The notes: a model not told the origin generated them from the letters alone. Counted from the first letter of the stretch, positions 49,391 to 58,859 are shown. The stretch: DNA of 64,000 bases from JARBUG01 sp035628915 (GCA_035628915.1 DASPIW010000057.1:62001-126000); one strand, 5' to 3'. Translations and numbers: made by a program.

Positions 49391-49615
49391 TCACGGCGCG
49401 GGCCGCTCATAGGTCCGATGGGCCAGCACCAGCAGAAGACCCTCCGGTCGTGGCCGCTGGGCCACGACGCGGAGTTGTCCCGTGCCAACCGGGCGATTAG
49501 GCGGTGCTGTCGTCACCGTTTCATACGTTAGACCCCGGGCGATCAGGATCGGTTCCGCTTCCGTCCACGGAAGCCCAACCACGTCCCACCGCCAGGGCGA
49601 TTCAGGTACCCCCAC
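49391..49615 (-). CDS. Conserved small hypothetical protein between frr and uppS
   Basis: 74 aa from GTG at 49615, nine bases after GGAGG. The frame is open to 49666, but that part is within frr. Sequence pattern is WDVVGLPWTEAEPILIARGL, then YETVTTAPP, then GQLRVVAQRP and LLLVLAHRTY. This beta-alpha-beta-beta layout with LPW-x2-AE at the front recalls PASTA-like small proteins encoded at the same place in other clostridia, as I recall them. No function is known. Confidence 0.7.
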   Translation of the reverse strand: MGVPESPWRWDVVGLPWTEAEPILIARGLTYETVTTAPPNRPVGTGQLRVVAQRPRPEGLLLVLAHRTYERPAP

Positions 49616-49619
49616 GGAC

Positions 49620-50177
49620 TCAGACCTCCATGATCTCCTTCTCTTTGAGAGCCATGACATGGTCAACTTCCTTGATGTACTTGTCGGTCAGCTTCTGAAT
49701 CTCGTCCTGACTGCGCTTGGACTCATCTTCGGAGACGGTCTTGGCCTTCTCTTCCTTCTTAATATGCTCGTTGGCGTCGCGGCGAATGTTGCGGATGATG
49801 ACCCGCTCTTCCTCCGTCCGCTTATGAACGACTTTTACAAGATCCTTGCGGCGGTCTTCGGTCATCGCCGGAATGGCGAGCCGGATGACGATGCCGTCGT
49901 TGTTCGGGTTGATGCCCAGGTCAGACGTGTTGATCGCCTTTTCGATCGCCTTGATCATGCTGCGCTCGTAGGGCTTAATCGTCAGGGTGCGCGAATCGGT
50001 CACCTCGACCGTCGCCACCTGCTTGATCGGCGCTGGCGACCCGTAGTAGTCAACACGGATCTTATCGAGAATTGCGGGCGTGGCACGTCCCGCCTTCATA
50101 CCGGCCAAATCCGCGCGAAACGCCTCAAGCGACTTCTTCATCTTCTCTTCGGCTTCTTTAACAATCTGCTTCGTCAC
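49620..50177 (-). CDS. frr: Ribosome recycling factor
   Basis: Releases ribosomes from mRNA with EF-G after termination. 185 aa, the standard length. KSLEAFRADLAGMKAGRATP opens the coiled-coil domain, and AMTEDRRKDLVKVVHKRTEE, then RVIIRNIRRDANEHIKK, are conserved. GTG start overlaps the pyrH stop by four bases. Confidence 0.97.
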   Translation of the reverse strand: MTKQIVKEAEEKMKKSLEAFRADLAGMKAGRATPAILDKIRVDYYGSPAPIKQVATVEVTDSRTLTIKPYERSMIKAIEKAINTSDLGINPNNDGIVIRLAIPAMTEDRRKDLVKVVHKRTEEERVIIRNIRRDANEHIKKEEKAKTVSEDESKRSQDEIQKLTDKYIKEVDHVMALKEKEIMEV

Positions 50178-50905
50178 GACTTATCCCCCCTGACATATGT
50201 CTGACCCACATCCTCACCGAGGATGACTCGCCGTACGTATTCCTTGCCCAGCATATCGAAGACGATCAGCGGAATGCGATTATCCATGCAAAGGGCAGTG
50301 GCGGTCGAATCCATCACCTGCAGCCCTTTGGTAAGTACCTCGTGATAGGATACCTCATGGTACTTGACGGCATCCTTATTCTTCCGGGGATCGGAATCAT
50401 ATACGCCTTCAACGCCCTGCTTGCCCATCAAAATCGCTTCCGCTTCGATTTCGGCGGCCCGCAAGGCGGCAGTGGTGTCCGTGGTGAAGTACGGGTTGCC
50501 CGTCCCGGCAGCGAAAATGACGACCCGCCCTTTTTCCAGGTGCCGGATGGCCCGCCGGCGAATGAAAGGCTCAGCGACCTGCCGCATTTCGACGGCCGTC
50601 ATCACCCGTGTATCGACGTTGTACTTTTCGATAGCGTCCTGCAAGGCGAGGGAGTTCATGACGGTGGCCAGCATTCCCATATAGTCGGCTGAAGCACGGT
50701 CCATGCCCATTTCTTGCCCCAGGCGCCCGCGCCAGAAGTTGCCGGCACCGACAACCACGGCGATCTGAACGCCCAGGTCGCGCACATCCCGAATCTGACT
50801 TGCGATATAGTCGAGTACGACGGGGTCAAGCCCGAAACCGCGATCCCCGGCCAGAGCTTCACCGCTGAGCTTCAGCACCACCCGTTTGTAGATCGGTCTC
50901 TGCAA
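50174..50905 (-). CDS. pyrH: UMP kinase
   Basis: Phosphorylates UMP to UDP as a hexamer. KRVVLKLSGEALAGDRGFGL, VVVGAGNFWRG, GTGNPYFTTDTTAALRAAEI and GVEGVYDSDPRKN are the amino-acid-kinase blocks, intact. The TTG at 50905 lies eight bases after GGGAGG and gives 243 aa; the longer frame to 50980 adds non-conserved sequence. Coupled to frr. Confidence 0.96.
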   Translation of the reverse strand: MQRPIYKRVVLKLSGEALAGDRGFGLDPVVLDYIASQIRDVRDLGVQIAVVVGAGNFWRGRLGQEMGMDRASADYMGMLATVMNSLALQDAIEKYNVDTRVMTAVEMRQVAEPFIRRRAIRHLEKGRVVIFAAGTGNPYFTTDTTAALRAAEIEAEAILMGKQGVEGVYDSDPRKNKDAVKYHEVSYHEVLTKGLQVMDSTATALCMDNRIPLIVFDMLGKEYVRRVILGEDVGQTYVRGDKS

Positions 50906-51016
50906 GACAACTACCTCCCTGCCGCATTGAGGCTTTCTACGCCCTACTAAGAGTTTCCTCTCGTAGCGGACGTGATTCACAAAAGGGAGAGGAACCGGGA
51001 ACGGCGCAGACCATGA

Positions 51017-51043
51017 GGGCGGGAGGTGTGCTACCTCCCGCCC
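51017..51043 (-). terminator. Hairpin after tsf
   Basis: Perfect 11-bp stem GGGCGGGAGGT / ACCTCCCGCCC, 10 nt below the tsf stop. The following minus-strand bases (TCATGG) are not U-rich, so termination may be partial, allowing pyrH expression. Confidence 0.5.
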
Positions 51044-51053
51044 CTCCTCCGCG

Positions 51054-51965
51054 TTACTTCAGCCCGGCCACCTTCGCCACTTCGGCGGCAAAATCGTCAG
51101 ACCGCTTCTCAATGCCTTCGCCCTTTTCCCACCGGACGAACTGCTTGACGGTGATTTCGCAGCCGCAGTTCTTGCCGGTCTCTTTGACCAGGGCGCCAAC
51201 GGTCTTGGAGCTGTCCTTGACCCACTCCTGATCGAGCAGGCAGACTTCCTTGTAGAACTTCTCAACGCGGCCCTGGGCAGCCTTCTCGGCGATCTCAGGC
51301 TTCTTGCCTTCGTTGATCAGCTGCGCGCGGTAGATCTCCCGCTCGTGTTCGAGCTCGGCGGCGGGCACTTCGGCGCGGGTAACATACCGGGCCTTCATGG
51401 AGGCGATCTGCAGGGCGAGCTCCTGGCCCAGGCCCTTCAGAGTGTCGCCGTCCGCTACTTCGCAGCCGGTCTCCATTTCGATCAGCACGCCAACGCGGCC
51501 GTCGCCATGGATGTAAGCGTGGACACGGCCGGCCTTGGCCACTTCGTACCGGGCGAACCGTCGGACCTGGATATTCTCGCCGATGCGCGCAACCGCTTCG
51601 GTGATCAGGTTGCCGAGGTCAGCCTTGAGGGCTTCCACGTCGGCGGGGTTCTTGTCGAGCACGGCGTTTGCCACGGTCTCGCAGATTGACTTGAAATCGT
51701 CGCCCTTGGCAACGAAGTCGGTTTCGCAGTTGACTTCGACGATGGCGCCCAGCTTGGCGCCTTCGCGCAGGGTGGCGAAAATGCGGCCCTCGGCGGCAAT
51801 GCGGCTGGCCTTCTTGGCAGCAGCGGCGAGGCCCTTCTCGCGCAGCCAGTCGGTCGCCTTGTCGAAGTCGCCCCCGGCCTCAGTCAGAGCTTTCTTGCAG
51901 TCCATCATGCCGGCGCCGGTCTTGGCACGCAGGTCAGCTACCATCTTCGCGGTAATCTCGGCCAT
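51054..51965 (-). CDS. tsf: Elongation factor Ts
   Basis: Nucleotide exchange factor for EF-Tu. Starts MAEITAKMVADLRAKTGAGM with MDCKKALTEAGGDFDKATDW next. The EF-Tu contact TDFVAKGDDF (Tsf signature) is present, and two core subdomains follow, giving 303 aa. The C-terminal half has an extra Cys pair (CGCEITV). ATG at 51965 follows TAGGGGG. Confidence 0.96.
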   Translation of the reverse strand: MAEITAKMVADLRAKTGAGMMDCKKALTEAGGDFDKATDWLREKGLAAAAKKASRIAAEGRIFATLREGAKLGAIVEVNCETDFVAKGDDFKSICETVANAVLDKNPADVEALKADLGNLITEAVARIGENIQVRRFARYEVAKAGRVHAYIHGDGRVGVLIEMETGCEVADGDTLKGLGQELALQIASMKARYVTRAEVPAAELEHEREIYRAQLINEGKKPEIAEKAAQGRVEKFYKEVCLLDQEWVKDSSKTVGALVKETGKNCGCEITVKQFVRWEKGEGIEKRSDDFAAEVAKVAGLK

Positions 51966-52062
51966 TTCGGAAAACCCCCTATTCTGCAGGAGAGTGTCAA
52001 GATTTCCTTGCCACCCGCCAGTGTTTCGATGGTAAAGTTTGGTAATTTCGATATGCATAGCA

Positions 52063-52137
52063 AAGCGGGGCGACTCAGGTCTCCTCCCAATCGAACTGCA
52101 GACATTCGTGGGATAGGCTTCCTCAAGTCAGCCCCGC
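52063..52137. other. Paired inverted sequence between rpsB and tsf
   Basis: AGCGGGGC (52063-52070) and GCCCCGCT (52130-52137), extended by GACT / AGTC, enclose about 60 nt. On the minus strand this forms a large stem-loop ending in TTTGC shortly before tsf. It may be an attenuator adjusting the S2:EF-Ts ratio. The rest of the 186-nt gap shows nothing else. Confidence 0.4.
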
Positions 52138-52151
52138 TCATACGTCGATCC

Positions 52152-52907
<756 letters not shown>

Positions 52908-53057
52908 TGGAAACGCTCACCTCCGATTGATTTGGGGCCTCCGCAGGCATCCTCCAGTGTGCCGGGGCTGCATTTGGGTGCAGCATCCCCGTTCTGTCCG
53001 CCTGCGTGTGTAATGACACCATAGGCTAATATAGCACAACGAGGGCTTAGTTGGCAA
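52908..53057 (-). promoter_or_regulatory. rpsB promoter and leader RNA
   Basis: TTGCCA (53052-53057), 18-nt spacer and TATATT (53028-53033) with upstream TGC make a strong extended -10 promoter. The ~120-nt leader holds a hairpin GGGGATGCTGCA...TGCAGCCCC and GGATGCCTGCGGAGGCCCC next to the ribosome site, in the position of S2 autoregulatory leaders. The covariance family was not checked. Confidence 0.65.
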
Positions 53058-53151
53058 ACCCCTTTATGTCGGGCGGTCGGGGGGGCGTCGACGGCTGTAA
53101 GGGTCGCTCTGCTCGCTAGCCCCTTTGATGAACCTGCCCCTTGGAAAGCCT

Positions 53152-53433
53152 TCAGGAACCTGTTTTGGGGCGATCAAAGGTGCACAGGAAACCGCACACC
53201 GTAAAGAATCCCCCCAGAAAAAGGAACCCGAAGTACAGGAGTTGCAGAATATGTTCGTTCATCGGGAAGAGACGGTAACGGTACAGAGACCAAAGTTGAT
53301 TCCAAAAAATGATGATCAGGGCTGCGCAGACAAAACATGTCAGGCCGGCCCATCCCAGCCCTTTTTGGCCTCGCCGGATCGCATAAATGGCCAGAACAAG
53401 GCCTCCGACCGTGGCTGAATGGAACCAAAACAT
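53152..53433 (-). CDS. Small membrane protein of unknown function
   Basis: 93 aa with three hydrophobic spans (SATVGGLVLAIYAI, LGWAGLTCFVCAALIIIFW, LLYFGFLFLGGFFTVCGFL). GGGGAGGTGGCCAAGG precedes the ATG, a good ribosome site. Base composition is lower in GC than the neighbours. No family recognised. It is a single gene between the metallopeptidase-like gene and the rpsB promoter. No terminator is clear on either side. Confidence 0.65.
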   Translation of the reverse strand: MFWFHSATVGGLVLAIYAIRRGQKGLGWAGLTCFVCAALIIIFWNQLWSLYRYRLFPMNEHILQLLYFGFLFLGGFFTVCGFLCTFDRPKTGS

Positions 53434-53543
53434 CCTTGGCCACCTCCCCGGACAGATGCCGATGTCCCACTGCGTGAGACGGATGAAGGGTATTGCGGTT
53501 CAGGGGGGTCCAGGCCGCCCGCGTGAGACTGCCGTCAAGCCAC

Positions 53544-54611
53544 TCATGCCTCCCGTAGGAGTTGCTCGAGCGTCATTCCTGATTCGAGCACCTTCTCCTT
53601 CCAGTCCGGGCGGAGACGGTCAAGCAAATGGGCCATGGCCATGCCGCTCATGTAGAACCGCTGGTCGCCCCCCCGGCGCCCTAGTTCCGACTTTAGGTTC
53701 TGCAAATAGGTCTGCCACCAGCGCAGGCCCGGGGCAAACCCTTCCCAGCCGGCCGCGGCCGCCTCTGCGTGCCCGCGCATCTCCACGTAAAGGGCTACAC
53801 CCTCAAGCCATTCCCGTTCCTGCTCCATGGCGGTCAACTCCGGGCTCAGTGCCGCCCGGGTCCGCCGCTCCGAGCGAACATCAAGGAACTCGTCGACTAA
53901 CCGCCTGACCGCGCCCGCATCGGTCTCCTTCATGGCCGCGGCGAGAAGCTGTCCTTCTCGGTCCCAGGCCGCTGCGAATGCTTCGTCATTGTATGGGTAC
54001 CCGCCACGATGGCGGCGATACAACTCCTCGGCCTGTGCGAACCGGTCCGGGCTCCGCACCGCCTGATGGACGTGGAACATTTCGTGCAGCAGCGCAGTTT
54101 TGCCGAAGTCCGGCCCGACCGTAACCAGCGGGTAAGGCACGAGCTGGGCCAGCACGGGCGGCAGGTCGCGCCGCAAGCCCAGGAATAGCTCCCGGTTCAT
54201 CAGATCCAGTGAACCCAGGCTGGCGGCCCAACCGTCCCCGACCGGCACCGCGAACGACTGTGGGTTCGCCGCCACTCGCCTGTGGATTGGCTGCCCGGCC
54301 ACATCGTCGCCGGGCACCGCCTCCCAGGGCGCCGGCGCGCCTGCGAGGCCGACCAGGAACTCATAGCCGTCGTTGAAGAGGATTACCGGAATGGCGGTTC
54401 CGGGAAACCCCGGCCAGATTCGGTCCCCCAGGTCGTGCTGGAGCCGCAATGCTCCGGCCACCTGCGCTTTCTGCCCGGGGGTCAGAACTGCATCGGTCAG
54501 CGGCCGGCTGCGCCGCTGTGCCTCTCGGGCGTTGGCAAAGCCCAGCCCGGTCAATCCGAGGAGGATGAGTACCAGGAGCCACCGGGCCACCTTGCCGATC
54601 TTTTTTCGCAT
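53544..54611 (-). CDS. Putative membrane-anchored zinc metallopeptidase (gluzincin-like)
   Basis: 355 aa with an N-terminal membrane anchor (WLLVLILLGLTGLGFANA). Near residue 177 the sequence ALLHEMFHVHQAV contains HExxH, and about 90 residues later EWLEGVALYVEMRG could supply the third ligand Glu, the gluzincin arrangement. The extracytoplasmic location fits a secreted-side peptidase. The rest shows no family I can name. ATG at 54611 with GAGGTGTACAT upstream. A possible inactive relative cannot be excluded. Confidence 0.65.
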   Translation of the reverse strand: MRKKIGKVARWLLVLILLGLTGLGFANAREAQRRSRPLTDAVLTPGQKAQVAGALRLQHDLGDRIWPGFPGTAIPVILFNDGYEFLVGLAGAPAPWEAVPGDDVAGQPIHRRVAANPQSFAVPVGDGWAASLGSLDLMNRELFLGLRRDLPPVLAQLVPYPLVTVGPDFGKTALLHEMFHVHQAVRSPDRFAQAEELYRRHRGGYPYNDEAFAAAWDREGQLLAAAMKETDAGAVRRLVDEFLDVRSERRTRAALSPELTAMEQEREWLEGVALYVEMRGHAEAAAAGWEGFAPGLRWWQTYLQNLKSELGRRGGDQRFYMSGMAMAHLLDRLRPDWKEKVLESGMTLEQLLREA

Positions 54612-54681
54612 ATGTACACCTCACTTCCACAGGAGCTCCACCCATATGACCGACAAAGTACCTGGAAATGTTCACCCTTAT

Positions 54682-54722
54682 GAAAAACAAGCACCTCCGG
54701 CTCACGTCCGGAGGTGCTTGTT
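54682..54722 (-). terminator. Terminator at the end of the flagellar-accessory group
   Basis: Perfect 14-bp stem ACAAGCACCTCCGG / CCGGAGGTGCTTGT with TTTTT on the minus strand (54683-54687), directly below the stop at 54726. Confidence 0.92.
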
Positions 54723-54725
54723 GCC

Positions 54726-55247
54726 TTACTGTGGGATCACGGTCACCGGAATCGAAAAGCCTTTCCATAACTCGACAGGAAACGTTCGGCCTTTGAGGTA
54801 CTCCGCCAGCTTCTCCTGCACCATGCCGCCCGCCCGGCCTGCAAGCCGGTCGGCCAAGGCGCCCACGTCCGCATCGGTCACGGCGACGTTCAGTCCCGCC
54901 CGCACCGCCGACTCCACGGCAGACCTGACCTGCTGGGCGGCGGCGTCGGGCACCGGTATGTTGAAACCACCCACATTCACTGTAGTCTCGGAGAGCTTGC
55001 GGGCCGTCTCGGCGGCCACGCGGGCCGGCAGTTCCTGCCGGATGGCAGCAAGCGTGGCGGGCAGCTCCCGGCGAACGGCTAGCTTCACTTCCGCTTCGAC
55101 CTGGGCGGCGATCTCCCCGGTCTCCACCCGGACGGTCACCCCATGTTTCTGGACGGACCTGCCCGCGCCCCAGACCAGCACCGACAGCAGGGCAACCCCC
55201 AGGAGCAGTCCCAGTGCAAAGGCCGGCCCCCGCTCCGATTTCGCCAT
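54726..55247 (-). CDS. Single-span membrane protein of unknown function
   Basis: 173 aa from ATG at 55247 (GGAGGGGG upstream). One N-terminal membrane span (FALGLLLGVALLSVLVWGAG) and an extracytoplasmic, mostly helical, Ala/Glu/Val-rich domain (EIAAQVEAEVKLAVRRELPA), ending WKGFSIPVTVIPQ. No domain recognised. It has a terminator both before and after it, so it is probably transcribed partly on its own, although it follows the flagellar genes. Confidence 0.65.
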   Translation of the reverse strand: MAKSERGPAFALGLLLGVALLSVLVWGAGRSVQKHGVTVRVETGEIAAQVEAEVKLAVRRELPATLAAIRQELPARVAAETARKLSETTVNVGGFNIPVPDAAAQQVRSAVESAVRAGLNVAVTDADVGALADRLAGRAGGMVQEKLAEYLKGRTFPVELWKGFSIPVTVIPQ

Positions 55248-55279
55248 GAGTCGATTCCCCCTCCGGCTCGGGGGCATGG

Positions 55280-55315
55280 AAAAACCCCGGCCAACTCAGT
55301 CATATGCCGGGGGTT
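55280..55315 (-). terminator. Terminator inside the flagellar-accessory group
   Basis: AACCCCGGC / GCCGGGGGTT stem with a 14-nt loop, followed on the minus strand by TTTTT. It lies 21 nt below the stop at 55336. Confidence 0.8.
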
Positions 55316-55335
55316 GTCTCCACCATGCTTTGTCT

Positions 55336-55722
55336 CTACGGTTCGCCGACCAGCAGGTCCACCAGCTGATCCACCGGCTCTCCGGGGGTGACTACGTGCA
55401 GGCCCGCCTTGGGTTTACCGTCGGGATGCTTCGCCTTGGCCCTCGCGATGAACATCTCGCCGTCGGCATAGGTGCCCGATGCTTTCAGCATCGCCGCCAG
55501 ATCCTCCAGGGTGGCTTCAGGCTTCACCAGCAGCGTCACCTTGGCGCCGGGCAGCTCAGTCGCCCGGGTCATGCCGAGGCGCCGGGCCCGCGCCACAATC
55601 TCGTCGTCGGTCAGGTCGGGAGCGGCGCCGAAGGACCACAGCATGGCGCCGGCCATCAGCCCAAGGCCGAAGCCCACGCCCAGGGCCAGAGTCAGCCCTT
55701 TGCGGGTATGGTTTGTCAGCAA
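55336..55722 (-). CDS. Single-span membrane protein, flagellar operon end
   Basis: 128 aa from TTG at 55722, overlapping the preceding stop by seven bases with GGGGGG upstream. One membrane span (LTLALGVGFGLGLMAGAMLW), then LTDDEIVARARRLGMTRATE. A C-terminal beta-alpha domain resembles the small Firmicute MltG/YceG-like LysM-type proteins, but without the catalytic part. Function unknown. Co-transcribed with the SwrB-like gene. Confidence 0.65.
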   Translation of the reverse strand: MLTNHTRKGLTLALGVGFGLGLMAGAMLWSFGAAPDLTDDEIVARARRLGMTRATELPGAKVTLLVKPEATLEDLAAMLKASGTYADGEMFIARAKAKHPDGKPKAGLHVVTPGEPVDQLVDLLVGEP

Positions 55723-56225
55723 GGCGCACCCCCCTTCCTGAGGCCAAGGATCAGCATCACTTCGCCTTTGGTCAGGCCCAGGCGCCGGGCGATGGTCGTC
55801 ACGTCGTGGCCGCCGTCAGCCAGGGCATAGACCTGGCGGTGGAGATCCGGATGGACCGCCGTCGGTGCGGGTGCCGCTTCTACGGCGGCAGCAATCGGCT
55901 CTGCGGGCGCTGCAGGCGCCACCGCCGCTACCGGTGCCGCAGGCGCCGGACCTGCCACAGCCGGGCCGGCCACGGCCTGACTTGCCGCCGCAAGCGCGTG
56001 CAAACGCCGGTCTGCCTGGGCGACCAGCTCGGTCAACGCATCCGCCTTTTCCTGCACCACAGCCGACGCCGCTTCCGCGGTGGCTACCAGCTCGTCCACC
56101 AACACTTCGAGCCGCCGGCTCGCGGCCGGGACCGCCTCCTGAGGAACACCGAGCCAGCGTCTGAACTGCCAGAGGCAATAGAGCGAGACCGCTCCGCCCA
56201 CCAGCAGGGCTAGCCATGGCAACAA
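55716..56225 (-). CDS. SwrB-like / DUF6115-type flagellar operon protein
   Basis: 169 aa. An N-terminal membrane anchor (MLPWLALLVGGAVSLYCLWQ) is followed by a helical segment (RRLEVLVDELVATAEAASAV) and an Ala/Pro linker. A C-terminal helix pair, VYALADGGHDVTTIARRLGL then TKGEVMLILGLRK, is the conserved part of DUF6115/DUF2802-type proteins of flagellar operons. Position between sigD/fapA and rpsB and the anchor-plus-helix build match Bacillus SwrB, which promotes flagellar type III export assembly. Orthology is not proven. Confidence 0.6.
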   Translation of the reverse strand: MLPWLALLVGGAVSLYCLWQFRRWLGVPQEAVPAASRRLEVLVDELVATAEAASAVVQEKADALTELVAQADRRLHALAAASQAVAGPAVAGPAPAAPVAAVAPAAPAEPIAAAVEAAPAPTAVHPDLHRQVYALADGGHDVTTIARRLGLTKGEVMLILGLRKGGAPC

Positions 56226-56249
56226 GGCGAGTCCTCCTCTGCGCTTGAT

Positions 56250-56567
56250 TCAGACTTTCACATCCAGCCTATGCCCGAGGCCGGGCTCTGCGGGATGCTG
56301 CTCCCCGGCGCCGCCGTCCCTGCGGTTCTTCCCGGCGCCCTGCCGGCCGCCGCCCCCGCTCTTTCCCCCGCCGTCCTTGTTGATCGCAGCGTGCTCCACC
56401 GGAATCTTGCTGTTTACCTGATGCTGTGCGCGCTCAACGCGCGCCTGCGCGACAGCCGTCTGCACATGCTGGGCCATCTGGGGCTGCTGCTCAGCTTGAT
56501 GCTGAAGCCTGCTGGCCTCGTTCAGCCGGGGAATCATGGTCTGCATATCCACGGCACGAACCGTCAT
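56250..56567 (-). CDS. Small conserved flagellar-operon protein of unknown function
   Basis: 105 aa. The N-terminal half is helical and Gln-rich (VDMQTMIPRLNEASRLQHQA, then QQPQMAQHVQTAVAQA) and the C-terminal half is a Gly/Lys/Arg-rich tail. This layout (short sequence with VDMQTxIPRxNEASR opening) is what I recall from hypothetical genes beside fapA in clostridia. ATG at 56567 follows GGGGGGTGGGG. Lies between fapA and the SwrB-like gene. Confidence 0.6.
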   Translation of the reverse strand: MTVRAVDMQTMIPRLNEASRLQHQAEQQPQMAQHVQTAVAQARVERAQHQVNSKIPVEHAAINKDGGGKSGGGGRQGAGKNRRDGGAGEQHPAEPGLGHRLDVKV

Positions 56568-56610
56568 GGCGCCCCACCCCCCTCATTGACATGGGCCGGT
56601 GCCGCCTGGA

Positions 56611-58071
56611 CTACGCTCCGCCAAGGGTGATCTCATGGTTGTCCGACAGATAGAAGCAAACATGCTGGAGCGAATCTACGACCAGATACGTCTCCTTGCC
56701 GATGATGACCTTGACACCCGGATAGACGGTATCATATGCCCGGACCCGGCCCTGGAGGCTAATGTGCAGTTCCTCTTCCAGCACCGCCTTGCGGCTTGCG
56801 AGCTGATCGCGCTGCGCCTGGAAATGGTACTGGCTCCGCAGCGCCTTGAGAAGCATGGCCCGCTTCTCCGGCGAGAACTCCGCCGGATTGCGTGCCTCCA
56901 GGTCCCGCAGCAAAGTGACTGCCTGCTGCGCTTTGCGCAGGCCCGCTTCCGCCTCCGTCAACGAGCGCCGCACCATTTCGAGCTCGTCACGGGTCTCCGG
57001 AGAGACACCCACCTCAATATCCGTGTTGGTCAGCAGGCTGGAGCCCAGGACCCGGGTAATCACTTCATCCTTGGCCTTGATCTGCCCGCCGATGATGGTG
57101 CCACGGCGTCCGGTGATCTGCACTTTGCCGCCGCAGCGGACCTTACTGTGCAAAATGCCGTCGCCGACGGTCAGGTCTCGGTGACAACGCACGTCAGCAT
57201 TTTCGATAAACCGGCACTGAACGCGCCCGCCGGCCACCACGCGCCCGCGGCTCCCGCCCTGTATGCCGTAGCGGACGATCACGTCGCCGCCGGCCTCCAC
57301 CGTACCGCCGTCAATGCCGCCGTGCACTTCCACGTTCTGGCCGGCCCGCACGACAAACCCCTGGTGAATGCTGCCCATCACCACGACGCTGCCCACAAAG
57401 TCGATGTTCCCCGTACTGGTGTCCACGTCGCCGCGAATCTCAAAAATGGGCGAGACCGTGACCCGCCCATCGTATCCGAGGACCGCATGCCCTTCCGTTT
57501 CAGCGATTACGGACGATCCATCGTCAGAGACGCGGCAGCCTTTGCCGACCCGCAGCGACTGATCCTTTCCGTCTACGCAGGGTACCGGGGCGCCCAGCAC
57601 GTTCGTGCCCGGCACGCCTTTCGTGGCGGGCTGCTTGCTTACCAGTGGCGTACCGGCGGTGACGTTGCGCACCAGGTTCAATTGAAAATGATCGACGCTG
57701 CCGTCGGACTTCAACTGCGGATACCCGGAGGGCATCTGCAGCAGGTCATGATGGCTGATAACGGCGTCCTGCCCCCTGGTCGCCGGCCTTCCCCGAGCGA
57801 CAACCGTCGTCTTGCCGGCGGCGTCGAACATGGAGACCGACGAGGCCTGGCGCACCAGATCCTCCACCGCCTGTGAGTCAACACCGAAAATCACGCCGGC
57901 CTTGCCCAGGGCCGCCAGCGCCTGTGGCAGGCTCACAACCTGCCCGGTGCCCTTGGGCGGGGTAATCGTCATGGCGGCTTCCATACCGTCCGGAGAGATC
58001 CGAACGGTCACCCGGCCATGGGCAGGCTGGGGATGAAGGCCATACGACGTCTTGTCAGCCGATCCGTTCAT
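56611..58071 (-). CDS. FapA (DUF342) flagellar assembly protein A
   Basis: 486-aa DUF342 protein. An N-terminal region (VTVRISPDGMEAAMTITPPK) leads into a right-handed beta-helix of repeating GGxVxVxG-type strands, such as VVVMGSIHQGFVVRAGQNVE, GDVIVRYGIQGGSRGRVVAG and KVQITGRRGTIIGGQIKAKD. A C-terminal coiled coil (ETRDELEMVRRSLTEAEAGL) and a short beta domain follow. FapA proteins are encoded in flagellar and polar-development clusters, and in Vibrio FapA influences flagellar function. It is 20 nt below sigD. Confidence 0.88.
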   Translation of the reverse strand: MNGSADKTSYGLHPQPAHGRVTVRISPDGMEAAMTITPPKGTGQVVSLPQALAALGKAGVIFGVDSQAVEDLVRQASSVSMFDAAGKTTVVARGRPATRGQDAVISHHDLLQMPSGYPQLKSDGSVDHFQLNLVRNVTAGTPLVSKQPATKGVPGTNVLGAPVPCVDGKDQSLRVGKGCRVSDDGSSVIAETEGHAVLGYDGRVTVSPIFEIRGDVDTSTGNIDFVGSVVVMGSIHQGFVVRAGQNVEVHGGIDGGTVEAGGDVIVRYGIQGGSRGRVVAGGRVQCRFIENADVRCHRDLTVGDGILHSKVRCGGKVQITGRRGTIIGGQIKAKDEVITRVLGSSLLTNTDIEVGVSPETRDELEMVRRSLTEAEAGLRKAQQAVTLLRDLEARNPAEFSPEKRAMLLKALRSQYHFQAQRDQLASRKAVLEEELHISLQGRVRAYDTVYPGVKVIIGKETYLVVDSLQHVCFYLSDNHEITLGGA

Positions 58072-58091
58072 CTCCGTGCCCCCCCGCGGTG

Positions 58092-58859
58092 TTACGAGAT
58101 CAGTTGCTGTTTCGCCCTGCTTAGCCGCCCCCGCAGGCGCAGGATCGCTTTGGAATGAAGCTGCGAAATGCGTGCAACTGATAAGTTCATGATCATTGCG
58201 ATCTCTTTGGCCGTCAAGCCTTCGTAGTAAAAAAGTGTGACGACCAGCCGTTCTTTCTCCGGCAGTTTCTCAAGGGCCCGGGCGAGAATCTCCTTCCGCT
58301 CCGTGAACAGGGTCTCTTGCACAGGGTCGGGGCTGTTGGGATCTTCCAGCCGGTCCGATACCGTCAGTCCCTCGCCGTCGTCACTGGTCATGGGCATCTC
58401 ATCGAGCGACAGGATCACGGCCGCCGACACTTCCGAACGGCGTCGGACCAGCTCCGCCGGGGTCAGGCCGAGCTTGGCGCCCAGCTCTTCATCCGTCGGC
58501 TCCCGGCCCAGTTCACTCTCCAGCACCGCCTGCGCTTCGTCCATTTGCTTGACTTTTTGCCGCAGGGCCGGCGCCCAGGTATCGGCCCGCAGCCCGTCAA
58601 TAACCGCGCCGCGAATCCGGGTCATCGCATACGTTTCAAATTTTACGCCCCGGGCGGGGTCAAACCGCTCAATCGCTTCAAGCAGGCCGAACAGGCCATA
58701 GCTCTCCAGGTCGTCCAGTTCCACTTGGGAAGGCATCCCCAATGCCAACCGCCCCGCCACGTACCGGACCAGCGAGGCATAGGCCACGACGAGCCCCTCG
58801 CGGGCTGCCGCATCCCGTGTCTCTTTGTATCGCTTCCACAAAGCTGCGGTGTCGACCAA
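58092..58859 (-). CDS. sigD: RNA polymerase sigma factor for flagellar/chemotaxis genes (SigD/FliA)
   Basis: 255-aa group 3 sigma factor. Region 2 (LVRYVAGRLALGMPSQVELD, then FDPARGVKFETYAMTRIRGA), region 3 (LGREPTDEELGAKLGLTPAE) and region 4 (VTLFYYEGLTAKEIAMIMNL, then SVARISQLHSKAILRLR) match FliA/SigD. The start is TTG at 58859 behind GGGGGTGCCCCC. It sits within the flhF-flhG operon as in Bacillus. No flgM-like anti-sigma gene is seen in the window. Recognisable SigD-type promoters (TAAA-N15-GCCGATAA) were not found nearby. Confidence 0.94.
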   Translation of the reverse strand: MVDTAALWKRYKETRDAAAREGLVVAYASLVRYVAGRLALGMPSQVELDDLESYGLFGLLEAIERFDPARGVKFETYAMTRIRGAVIDGLRADTWAPALRQKVKQMDEAQAVLESELGREPTDEELGAKLGLTPAELVRRRSEVSAAVILSLDEMPMTSDDGEGLTVSDRLEDPNSPDPVQETLFTERKEILARALEKLPEKERLVVTLFYYEGLTAKEIAMIMNLSVARISQLHSKAILRLRGRLSRAKQQLIS

